A DNA stretch of 41,294 nucleotides. Source: an uncultured Pelagibacteraceae bacterium. Lineage in GTDB: Bacteria > Pseudomonadota > Alphaproteobacteria > Pelagibacterales > Pelagibacteraceae. The stretch is taken from the NCBI GenBank assembly GCA_902623415.1, contig CACNTU010000006.1, positions 1 through 41,294 on the forward strand, read 5' to 3'. Position numbers and translations under genes: made by a program. Of the stretch, positions 33,887 through 41,294 are shown piece after piece (the first letter of the stretch is position 1; the number at the start of each line of letters is the position of its first letter). The notes beneath the pieces are model-generated. The model was not told the DNA's origin. It saw only the letters and a program-made list of their open reading frames with translations, and did no database searches.

Positions 33887-35333
33887 AATGATCCTCTATT
33901 AGTTTGTTTAATAATCTCACTCCATAACCTGTTGCACCACCTGAATTTAACGCGCCACCATATTTTGAAAAAGCCATTCCAGCTATATCTAAATGTGCCC
34001 AAGGTGTTTTGTTTAAAATAAATCTTTGCAAAAATTGAGCAGCAGTTGTTGATCCTGCTCCCCCAACGTAATTAATATTTTGCATATCTGCATTTTTTGA
34101 GTTTATCAACTTATCAAAATTTTTGTTCAGGGGCATTCTCCAAACTTTTTCTTCTACCTTCTCCCCAACTTTAATTAATTGTTTCGATAAATTATCATCA
34201 TTTGAAAATAAACCCGCATATTCAGAACCTAATGAAACAATTATAGCTCCTGTTAAAGTAGCCAGATCTACTATGAATTTTGGCTTAAATTTTTCTTCTG
34301 TGTAAGTTAAGGCGTCAGCTAGAACCAATCTACCTTCAGCATCAGTATTTAAAATTTCTACAGTTTTACCACTATAAGACTTAACAATATCTCCAGGTCT
34401 TTGCGCGTTGCCTCCTGGCATATTTTCAACTAACCCCACAACACCAACAGCGTTTATTTTTGCTTTTCTAAGAGCTAAGCTTTTCATGAGTCCCACGACA
34501 ACAGCAGAGCCAGCCATATCATAAGTCATATCCTCCATAAATTTTGCAGGCTTCAAAGATATTCCCCCAGTATCAAAACAAACACCTTTTCCGACAAAAG
34601 CTAATGGTTTTGATTTATCTTTTGAACCATTCCATTCCATGGTTACTAAATATGATCCTCTTATGCTTCCTTGACCAACTCCAAGTAATGTGTTCATTCC
34701 TAATTTTTTTAATTTTTTTTCATCAAGAATATTAATTTTTAAACCAAATTTTTTTAAAGAATTTATTCTTTTTGCATATTCGTCTGGATGTAATACATTT
34801 CCTGGCTCTGATACTAAATCTCTTGTATAAAAAGTACCTTCTTCAATTGCATTAAATTTAAGTCGATCTTTTTGCTCTGGAATATTTTTACCAATTACTT
34901 GTATTGAAATGTTTTTTTTATTTTTTTTGGATTTATATTTTTCAAATGAATAAGATTTTAATCTTATTCCATGCACAAAATGTCCAATCAAGTTTTTTAA
35001 TTTATAAGATAAAGTTTCAGAAACAATTAAATATTCTTTTATATTTGAATCTTTTAAAATACTAAAAAATTTAGCTCCTAATTTCTCTAAATCAAAACCT
35101 GAAGAACTCTTACTTATTGCTATTAAAATTATTTTTTTTTTCGAATTTATATCAAAAATTAATATTTTTTTTTTAGCCTCCCTATTTTTTAATAAGTCTG
35201 AAATATAAGAAAACTCTGATGTTGATATATGTTTTTTTAAACTTGAAATAGTGAACTTTTCATCAACAAATAAAACTTGATTAGATGATTTTTGAGTTGA
35301 TGCGCTATTTTTATATTTTATATCTACAATCAT
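33879..35333 (-). CDS. pepA: Leucyl aminopeptidase (M17), PepA
   Basis: This M17 dinuclear-metal aminopeptidase releases N-terminal residues from peptides in the cytoplasm. Metal and active-site segments are LAFVGKGVCFDTGGISLKP, MTYDMAGSAVVVG and the signature LNTDAEGRLVLADAL. The C-terminal THLDIAG-like segment is WAHLDIAGMAF. The N-terminal macro-like domain (about residues 1-160) is diverged. I chose the ATG at 35333 (484 residues, MIVDIKYKN). A frame extension to 35387 adds 18 hydrophobic residues unlike the family and nearly meets divergent lptF. In E. coli a related protein also regulates transcription; nothing here shows that. Confidence 0.95.
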   Translation of the reverse strand: MIVDIKYKNSASTQKSSNQVLFVDEKFTISSLKKHISTSEFSYISDLLKNREAKKKILIFDINSKKKIILIAISKSSSGFDLEKLGAKFFSILKDSNIKEYLIVSETLSYKLKNLIGHFVHGIRLKSYSFEKYKSKKNKKNISIQVIGKNIPEQKDRLKFNAIEEGTFYTRDLVSEPGNVLHPDEYAKRINSLKKFGLKINILDEKKLKKLGMNTLLGVGQGSIRGSYLVTMEWNGSKDKSKPLAFVGKGVCFDTGGISLKPAKFMEDMTYDMAGSAVVVGLMKSLALRKAKINAVGVVGLVENMPGGNAQRPGDIVKSYSGKTVEILNTDAEGRLVLADALTYTEEKFKPKFIVDLATLTGAIIVSLGSEYAGLFSNDDNLSKQLIKVGEKVEEKVWRMPLNKNFDKLINSKNADMQNINYVGGAGSTTAAQFLQRFILNKTPWAHLDIAGMAFSKYGGALNSGGATGYGVRLLNKLIEDHYE

Positions 35334-35393
35334 AAATTTAAATTCAATCTCAGCGAGATGAATGCTATATATGAGTAAAAAAGCCATATTTCA

Positions 35394-36530
35394 ATGAAAA
35401 AAATAATTTATAGAAAATTTTTATCTGATTGTTTAATTTTTTTTATAATTTCCCTTATCAGTACGAGCGTTATAATTTGGGTTTTTCAAGCTGTGAATTA
35501 CCTTGATATAGTAATAGATGATGGTCGTGATTATTTAGTTTATTTGAAATATTCATTATTAAACTTTCCAAAAATATTAAGCAAAATTTTACCATTTGCA
35601 TTTTTTTTTAGCTTTTCATACGTCATTGCAAAATATGAGTTAAATAATGAATTGTTAATATATTGGAATTTTGGAATTAAAAAAATTTCTTTAATTAACT
35701 TTTTCTTTTTTTGCTCTATCTTTCTTTTTTTAATACAAATAATTTTAACTTCTTTCATTGTTCCTAAGTCTCAAAATTTAGCTAGATCAATTATAAGAAC
35801 TTCAGATTATAATTTTGTTGAAAATTTCATTAAAGTTAAAAAATTTAATGCATCTGTAAATGACTTAACCATTTATACAGAAGATAAAGATAAACTAGGT
35901 AATTATTACAATATTTACATAAAAAAAAATACTAGCGTAAATAATTTTCAAATCATTTATGCCGAAAAAGGTGTGTTTAAGAATAATGAATATCCAGTAC
36001 TTGAACTTTATGATGGAGAAAACACAAGTGTAATTAATGGAAGGATAACTAATTTTAGTTTTTCAAAATCAGAATTTAATCTTTCTTCTTTTTCAGCAAA
36101 TACTATTTTAGTTAAAAAAACTCAAGAACATGAAACTATCGAACTTTTTGATTGTGTTAATAATTTAACAAAAAAAGGTTTTAAAAATTTAGAAAAAATT
36201 AAAAGTAAAGTAAGAAATTGTGAAATAAAAAATTTAGACAATATTATAGCTGAATTATATAAAAGATTAGTTGTACCATTATATATCCCTTCATTGATGC
36301 TCGTATCAATGCTGTTGATTATTCATTCTAAAGAAAGAATAGATTACTCAAGATATCGACTAGCAATTTTTCTTATTGGTTTCTTTGTAATCATATTATC
36401 AGAGTCATCTTTAAGATTTGTAACCAAATCCTTTGAAAGTAACTTTATAATTATCTTAATTCCAATAACTTTAATAATAACTTTGTATGGATATTTTTTA
36501 GTAAAATTCAAAATTAATAAGATTGTATGA
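35394..36530 (+). CDS. lptF: LptF, LPS export permease subunit
   Basis: This 378-residue YjgP/YjgQ-family permease has about three hydrophobic segments near the N-terminus (residues ~10-35, 50-80, 95-120). A central periplasmic beta-jellyroll domain (about 130-260) and three more near the C-terminus (about 295-372) complete the usual architecture. With LptG and the ATPase LptB (not in view) it extracts LPS from the inner membrane. The stop overlaps the lptG start as ATGA. It begins the envelope operon lptF-lptG-lptD-surA-pdxA, divergent from pepA. Confidence 0.92.
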   Translation: MKKIIYRKFLSDCLIFFIISLISTSVIIWVFQAVNYLDIVIDDGRDYLVYLKYSLLNFPKILSKILPFAFFFSFSYVIAKYELNNELLIYWNFGIKKISLINFFFFCSIFLFLIQIILTSFIVPKSQNLARSIIRTSDYNFVENFIKVKKFNASVNDLTIYTEDKDKLGNYYNIYIKKNTSVNNFQIIYAEKGVFKNNEYPVLELYDGENTSVINGRITNFSFSKSEFNLSSFSANTILVKKTQEHETIELFDCVNNLTKKGFKNLEKIKSKVRNCEIKNLDNIIAELYKRLVVPLYIPSLMLVSMLLIIHSKERIDYSRYRLAIFLIGFFVIILSESSLRFVTKSFESNFIIILIPITLIITLYGYFLVKFKINKIV

Positions 36531-37600
36531 AAACATACGTTAAATTTTTAGTAAAAATTTTTATAAATTCTTTTATTTATGTTTCATTGGTTATTTTTAG
36601 TCTAGTGTTCATAGTAAATCTTTTAACAGAGTTAGAATTTTTTAAAGAAATTGATGTAGGTATTTTTTTCACATTATATTTATCATTACTTAATTCTCCA
36701 AATATGATTTTCGAAATTTTTCCTTTTATTTTTTTAATTTCAACTCAATTATTTTACATCAAGCTGTTTAATAATAACGAAATTCAAGTATTCAAATATT
36801 CAGGATTAAAAAATTCAAAAATATTATTTATTATAAGCTCTACTGCTTTTGTATTAGGTTTAATTATAATTTCCTTATTTTATAATACTTCATCTAATTT
36901 AAAGAATTTCTATTTAGAGATTAAATCTAATTATACAAAAGATGGTAAATATCTTGCTGTAATTAATAAAAATGGGTTATGGATAAGGGATAAAATTAAC
37001 AATAAAATCTTGATTATAAATTCAATTAAAATTGAAGATAATTTTCTTATTGGTAATTTTATTACTGAATTTGACTCAGAATATAAAGTTATAAGAAATA
37101 TCAAAAGCAAAAAAATAAATATTTCAGAAAATAATTGGGTGGTTTTGAATCCTGAAATATTTGAAAAAAATATTAGTGAAAAAAAAGATAGAATTATAAT
37201 TTTTTCAAATTTTAATTATGAAAGAATAAATAGTTTGTTTTCAAATTTATCTTCACTCTCTTTTCTAGAACTTTTGGAATTAAAAAAAAATTATGAGCTG
37301 CTTAACTATTCTACTATTGATGTTAATTTACAAATTCAAAAAATTATTTCATATCCAATATTTCTGACATTAATGACTATATTTTCGAGCATAATTATGC
37401 TTAATAGCAAAAAATATAGAAGTAACACTCTAAAAATTTCTATGGGATTATTTTTATGTGTAATAATTTATTATGTAAACAATCTATTTAATGTAATGGG
37501 CTCAACAGAAAAAATAAATTATATCATATCTATTTGGGTACCAATCATTCTATTGTTTTTAGTAACCTTTTTTATGAATTTTAAAGTCAATGAAAAATAA
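36527..37600 (+). CDS. lptG: LptG, LPS export permease subunit
   Basis: This 357-residue second permease of the YjgP/YjgQ family has the same architecture as LptF: N-terminal membrane segments (about residues 8-32, 48-75, 95-120), a periplasmic jellyroll (about 125-255) and C-terminal segments (about 270-350). Order after LptF and coupling to lptD identify it as LptG rather than a second LptF. It overlaps lptD by 11 bases. Confidence 0.92.
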   Translation: MKTYVKFLVKIFINSFIYVSLVIFSLVFIVNLLTELEFFKEIDVGIFFTLYLSLLNSPNMIFEIFPFIFLISTQLFYIKLFNNNEIQVFKYSGLKNSKILFIISSTAFVLGLIIISLFYNTSSNLKNFYLEIKSNYTKDGKYLAVINKNGLWIRDKINNKILIINSIKIEDNFLIGNFITEFDSEYKVIRNIKSKKINISENNWVVLNPEIFEKNISEKKDRIIIFSNFNYERINSLFSNLSSLSFLELLELKKNYELLNYSTIDVNLQIQKIISYPIFLTLMTIFSSIIMLNSKKYRSNTLKISMGLFLCVIIYYVNNLFNVMGSTEKINYIISIWVPIILLFLVTFFMNFKVNEK

Positions 37601-40307
37601 ATTTTTTTATTTTTGTTTATATTTTCTTTTGGTTGTGACTATACCTTTAAAAATTTATTCTGAAGAAATTATAAATTTTAATATTTCAGAAATTGAAATA
37701 ATAGAAGACGGAAATGTAATTAAAGGATATAATGGTGGCGAAGCATATACTAACGATGGTATTTCAATATTAGCTGAAGAATTTGTTTATGATAAAAACA
37801 CAACACTATTAGTTGCAGATAAAAATGTTTTATTTAAGGATAAAAAAAAAAATATAATCATCAAAGCTAATAATATTTCATATCAAAAGAATCAAGAAAA
37901 TATTTTTGCAACTGGAAATGTAGTTGTTGAAGATAATTCTAAAAATATAATAATTTTTGCAGAACAAATTGCTTATTCAAAAATAAAAAGTCAAATATCA
38001 GCTCAAGATAAAGTTCTTCTACAAGATAAAAATTCAAATTCTATGATAGCAACAGACAAACTTTTATTTTTTCAAAATAAAAATGAGTTTGAGGCAATTG
38101 GAAATGTTGAATTTAAAGATTTAAATAAAAATATTAAAATAAAAACAGAAAAAGTAACATATCAAAAAAAATTAGAAAAAATTTTTACCCAAGGTAAAAC
38201 TATTGTAAACATAAATACTAGCTATGAGTTTGATTCAAATAATGTAACCTTTTTAAAAAATAAAATGATTTTACTTTCATCTAATAAAACAAAAATAAAA
38301 GATAAGCAAAATTCTTTATATGAACTTGACAGTTTTAAATATCAAATAGATAAAGAATTTCTAAAAGGCAAAAATATTTTTATTATTGAAAATTCTGAAA
38401 AAAATTTACGGGAAACTAATAGATTATTTTTCAAAGATGGTTTTTTTGATCTAAAAAATCAATACTTTAAAACAAGCGATACCAAAATTTCGTTAAAAAA
38501 GGATATATTTGATAGATCAGAAAATGATCCAAGATTATATGGAGCATCCTCTAGCCATGAAAATGGTGTCACAACAATAAAAAAAGCAGTGTTTACAAGC
38601 TGCAAAAATAATAGTGATCAAAAATGTCCACCATGGAGCTTGGAAGCCTCTGAAATAAAGCATGATAAGAATAAAAAACAATTAATTTATGAAAACTCAA
38701 TACTCAAAATATATGATTTTCCAGTATTTTACTTCCCAAAGTTTTTTCATCCTGATCCAACAGTTAAAAGACAATCTGGGTTTTTGATGCCAAGTTTCAA
38801 TAATTCAAATATTTTAGGGTCTTCTTTAAATACTCCTTACTTTTATGCCCTGTCTGAGAGTAAGGACATAACATTTAGTCCAACTATATTTTCTAAAAAC
38901 GTTCAACTATTTCAAAATGAATATAGGCAAGAAAATAAAAATTCATCTTTTATTGGAGACTTTGGTTTTGTAAATGGTTTTAAATCTTCAACCACTCAAA
39001 TAAAAAAAAATATAAATCATATTTTTGCTAGATTCACAAAAGATCTAGAATTTGAAAACTTCAGCAAAAGTAATATTAATTTTTTTTTAGAAAAAGTTAA
39101 TAAAGATACATATCTTAAAATATTTTCAGACAATTTAAGAGACTCAAAAATTAAACCAACAAATCCTGACCTTCTTAATTCTGGATTCGATTTATATTTG
39201 GAAAATAACCAGTATTTATTGACTGGAGGTATAGATATTTATGAGGATTTAACTAAAATAACCTCTGATAGATACCAGTTTGTGTTACCTTATTATAATT
39301 TTTCAAAGAATTCGATGGCTATAAAGAATGGAATTTTTAATTTTAATTCAAGTGGTAACCATATTTTAGATAATACAAATAATTCGAAATCAAGAGTAAT
39401 TAATAACCTTAACTTTAAATTAAATGATAAAATATTCACTAATATTGGATTAAAGAACAATTTAAATTTTTATTTTAAAAATTTAAACAGTATTGGCAAA
39501 AATGTTGATGAATATAAATCAAGTCCCCAAGTTGAATTGCAGTCATTAATTGAATTTTACTCTGAACTACCTCTATCAAAAAAAAATAATACAAACAACC
39601 AAACACTAGTTCCCAGATTTTCTTTAAGATTTAATCCTGGTAATATGAAAAATCATGCTGCTGATGAAAGGAGAATAACTACAAACAATATTTTTAATAT
39701 TAATAGACTCGGAATAGAAGACAGTTTAGAAGCCGGGAATTCATTAACATTAGGGATAGATTACAAATTAGAAAATAATCAAAATAATAGAAATGTTGAG
39801 TTTAAATTAGCATCTGTTTTGAGAGATGATAATGAGAATAATATCCCAACACAAACTACTTTAAATAAAAAAAATTCAAATGTTTTTGGATCAATAGATT
39901 TTAATCTTTCTGAAATTATTAGTATTGATTATAATTTTGCTGTGAATAATAAAATTAATGAATTTGATTATAACTCAATAGGACTTAATTTATCATTAAA
40001 TAATTTTGTAACTGAATTTAATTTTATTGAAGAAGATAATACTATAAATAATACTAATGTTTTAGAAAATACAACTAAATTTAAGTTTAATGATAAAAAC
40101 TCTATTTCTTTTAAAACTAGACGGAATAGAGAAATAAATCTCACTGAATATTATAACCTAATTTATGAGTATAAAAATGATTGCTTAACTGCAGGGATTA
40201 GATTTGACAAAACATATTATGAGGACAGAGACTTAAAGCCATCAGAAAACTTAATGTTTACAATAAGCTTTTATCCTTTAACTACAATTCAACAATCAGT
40301 AGAGTAA
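37590..40307 (+). CDS. lptD: LptD, outer-membrane LPS assembly protein
   Basis: This 905-residue protein has a signal peptide (about residues 1-24). An N-terminal OstA/LptA-like jellyroll region of repeated strands runs over about 35-290 (IIIKANNISYQKNQENIFATG, cut as KANNISYQKNQENIFATG, and similar units). The LptD barrel domain begins near DPRLYGASSSHENGVTTIKKAVFTSC. The SCKNNSDQKCPPW cysteine pair (about 335-345) and FYFPKFFHPDPTVKRQSGFL (cut as FPKFFHPDPTVKRQSGF) are typical of alphaproteobacterial LptD. The C-terminus ends in alternating strands, FTISFYPLTTIQQSVE. It inserts LPS into the outer leaflet with LptE. The jellyroll region looks longer than in E. coli. Confidence 0.93.
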   Translation: MKNKFFYFCLYFLLVVTIPLKIYSEEIINFNISEIEIIEDGNVIKGYNGGEAYTNDGISILAEEFVYDKNTTLLVADKNVLFKDKKKNIIIKANNISYQKNQENIFATGNVVVEDNSKNIIIFAEQIAYSKIKSQISAQDKVLLQDKNSNSMIATDKLLFFQNKNEFEAIGNVEFKDLNKNIKIKTEKVTYQKKLEKIFTQGKTIVNINTSYEFDSNNVTFLKNKMILLSSNKTKIKDKQNSLYELDSFKYQIDKEFLKGKNIFIIENSEKNLRETNRLFFKDGFFDLKNQYFKTSDTKISLKKDIFDRSENDPRLYGASSSHENGVTTIKKAVFTSCKNNSDQKCPPWSLEASEIKHDKNKKQLIYENSILKIYDFPVFYFPKFFHPDPTVKRQSGFLMPSFNNSNILGSSLNTPYFYALSESKDITFSPTIFSKNVQLFQNEYRQENKNSSFIGDFGFVNGFKSSTTQIKKNINHIFARFTKDLEFENFSKSNINFFLEKVNKDTYLKIFSDNLRDSKIKPTNPDLLNSGFDLYLENNQYLLTGGIDIYEDLTKITSDRYQFVLPYYNFSKNSMAIKNGIFNFNSSGNHILDNTNNSKSRVINNLNFKLNDKIFTNIGLKNNLNFYFKNLNSIGKNVDEYKSSPQVELQSLIEFYSELPLSKKNNTNNQTLVPRFSLRFNPGNMKNHAADERRITTNNIFNINRLGIEDSLEAGNSLTLGIDYKLENNQNNRNVEFKLASVLRDDNENNIPTQTTLNKKNSNVFGSIDFNLSEIISIDYNFAVNNKINEFDYNSIGLNLSLNNFVTEFNFIEEDNTINNTNVLENTTKFKFNDKNSISFKTRRNREINLTEYYNLIYEYKNDCLTAGIRFDKTYYEDRDLKPSENLMFTISFYPLTTIQQSVE

Positions 40308-40315
40308 TTTTTTAA

Positions 40316-41260
40316 ATGTTCAGTGTGTTTAAATCTAAGACCTTAATGTACTTTTTGGTCTTTATTTTATTTGTTAATTTAAATGATTATTCTCTATCAT
40401 CTATTAATAACAAAATAATTTTAAAAATTGATAATAAAATTATTACAAATTTAGATGTGACTGATGAAGTAAAATATCTTAAAGCTCTAAATCCTAATTT
40501 AAAAAATTTAAATAAAGATAAAATTTTTGAGGTAGCAAAAACTTCTCTTATAAGAGAAAAAATAAAAGAAATAGAGATATTAAAAGAAAGAAAAATAAAG
40601 GTAGATGAAAACTATTTAAATACTATTATTGAAAACGTTTATAGAAATATTGGTCTATCAAATGAAAATGAATTTATAGATTATTTAAAGTTGCATGATG
40701 TTAAAATTGAGACTGTTAAGATTAAACTAACCAATGAGGCTATTTGGAATCAAATTATATATCAGAAATTCTTTTCAAAAGTAAAAATTGATAAAAACAA
40801 GATTAAAAAAGAAATTGAAATAAGTGAGTCTAATGTAAATTCATATTTATTATATGAAATTATTTTTAACCTTGATGATAATAATAAATTTAAAGAAACT
40901 TTTGAAAAAATAAAAAATAGTATCATCTCAAATGGTTTTGAAAATACTGCATCGATATTTAGTATTTCAGACACTTCTAAAACTGGAGGGAAATTAGGTT
41001 GGATCAATGAAAATTCAATAAACCAAAAAATCCGTAAACAAATAATAAAATTAAAAATTAATGAATATACAGATCCTATAATTATTCCTGGAGGTTTCTT
41101 AATTTTGCTAGTTAAGGACAAAAAAAAAATAAAACAAACTATAGATATGGAATCTGAGCTTAAGTCAAGAATAAGAACTTTGCGTAATCAACAACTAAAT
41201 CAATATTCAAATATATATTTTAATAAAATTAAAAAAGATATTACAATTTATGAAAATTAA
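40316..41260 (+). CDS. surA: SurA-like periplasmic chaperone / peptidyl-prolyl isomerase
   Basis: This 314-residue exported protein has a hydrophobic signal segment (about residues 10-28), a helical SurA N-domain (about 35-165, IILKIDNKIITNLDVTDEVKYL) and a single parvulin domain (about 178-280). The parvulin domain has SKTGGKLGWINE and ...YTDPIIIPGGFLILLVKDKK. E. coli SurA is about 430 residues with two parvulin domains, so this is a shortened form. It helps fold outer-membrane barrels such as LptD, encoded just upstream (8-base gap). It overlaps the next gene by 11 bases. Confidence 0.9.
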   Translation: MFSVFKSKTLMYFLVFILFVNLNDYSLSSINNKIILKIDNKIITNLDVTDEVKYLKALNPNLKNLNKDKIFEVAKTSLIREKIKEIEILKERKIKVDENYLNTIIENVYRNIGLSNENEFIDYLKLHDVKIETVKIKLTNEAIWNQIIYQKFFSKVKIDKNKIKKEIEISESNVNSYLLYEIIFNLDDNNKFKETFEKIKNSIISNGFENTASIFSISDTSKTGGKLGWINENSINQKIRKQIIKLKINEYTDPIIIPGGFLILLVKDKKKIKQTIDMESELKSRIRTLRNQQLNQYSNIYFNKIKKDITIYEN

Positions 41261-41294
41261 ACCTATCATAATAATTAATGGAGAGCCTAATAGT
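41250..41294 (+). CDS. pdxA: PdxA (4-hydroxythreonine-4-phosphate dehydrogenase), N-terminal start (partial)
   Basis: Fifteen codons are present before the window ends: MKIKPIIIINGEPNS. PdxA proteins begin with a short strand followed by a GEP/GDP motif, and pdxA follows surA in the common lptD-surA-pdxA-ksgA order. The ATG lies 11 bases inside surA, the same overlap style as the other genes of this operon. The identification rests mainly on gene order. Confidence 0.65.
   Translation, partial: MKIKPIIIINGEPNS

Noticed and set aside
35334-35387. Longer, hydrophobic N-terminus for PepA resembling a signal segment
   Set aside because: Leucyl aminopeptidase PepA is cytoplasmic, and the ATG at 35333 gives the normal length. 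The extension covers the region that must hold the promoters for pepA and lptF.
40762-41121. A 119-codon open frame antisense to surA
   Set aside because: It is complementary to the parvulin region of surA. Its Ile/Phe/Leu-rich composition reflects A-rich codons on the other strand rather than a membrane protein.
1-41294. Search by eye for tRNA, rRNA, CRISPR arrays, insertion sequences, phage genes and attachment sites
   Set aside because: All intergenic gaps are under about 150 bases and show no tRNA-like cloverleaf, repeated spacer pattern, terminal inverted repeats or transposase/integrase frame.

Overview
The window is a gene-dense, AT-rich bacterial segment. Nearly every codon ends in A or T, and genes are separated by a few bases or overlap. 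Gene content and order point to the SAR11 clade (Pelagibacterales, 'Candidatus Pelagibacter'-like Alphaproteobacteria). This rests on an NDUFA12-DUF2155 pair, a SUF operon headed by an IscR-type regulator, an lptF-lptG-lptD-surA-pdxA block, thiS-thiG, a type I glutamine synthetase standing alone, and extreme compaction. I see no tRNA, rRNA, insertion sequence, prophage gene or CRISPR array. There is no gene-free stretch longer than about 150 bases.

Layout. (1) 1-3.5 kb: the end of msrP, then msrQ, a DUF1244 gene, convergent moaB, a TauE/SafE permease, and a ybaK-EamA transporter pair. (2) 3.5-5.3 kb: glnA with a structured leader, and a small unknown reverse-strand ORF. (3) 5.3-12.6 kb: one long reverse-strand operon, iscR-sufB-sufC-sufD-sufS-sufU-sufT-sufA, ending in an unexpected SET-domain methyltransferase-like gene. 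It is driven by a promoter overlapped by an IscR type 1-like operator. (4) 12.6-15.7 kb: an alpha/beta hydrolase, anmK and tyrS. (5) 15.7-21.6 kb: a reverse-strand operon of mrcA (PBP1a), prfB with an intact programmed +1 frameshift, and an AsmA/YhdP-like protein. (6) 21.7-28.4 kb: a short RNase E/G lacking the zinc-link motif, thiS-thiG (reverse), aroQ-accB-accC, NDUFA12-DUF2155 (reverse), and a free-standing TSCPD-domain protein. (7) 28.4-33.9 kb: DUF2066-hda-aspS (reverse), purM-purN, ndk. (8) 33.9 kb to the end: pepA (reverse), then lptF-lptG-lptD-surA-pdxA.

Functional themes are Fe-S cluster assembly under Fe-S-sensing feedback, envelope building (peptidoglycan synthase and recycling, LPS transport, outer-membrane chaperone), periplasmic methionine-sulfoxide repair with molybdenum-cofactor supply, nitrogen assimilation, fatty-acid synthesis entry, and nucleotide metabolism. 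Most genes are ordinary core genes. The points most worth a second look are the SET-domain gene at the end of the suf operon, the RF2 frameshift element, the IscR-like operator shared with a divergent hydrolase, the RNase E without CPxC, the free-standing piece of a ribonucleotide reductase, and the glnA leader in a lineage known to lack PII regulation. I did not find a clearly new multi-gene system.
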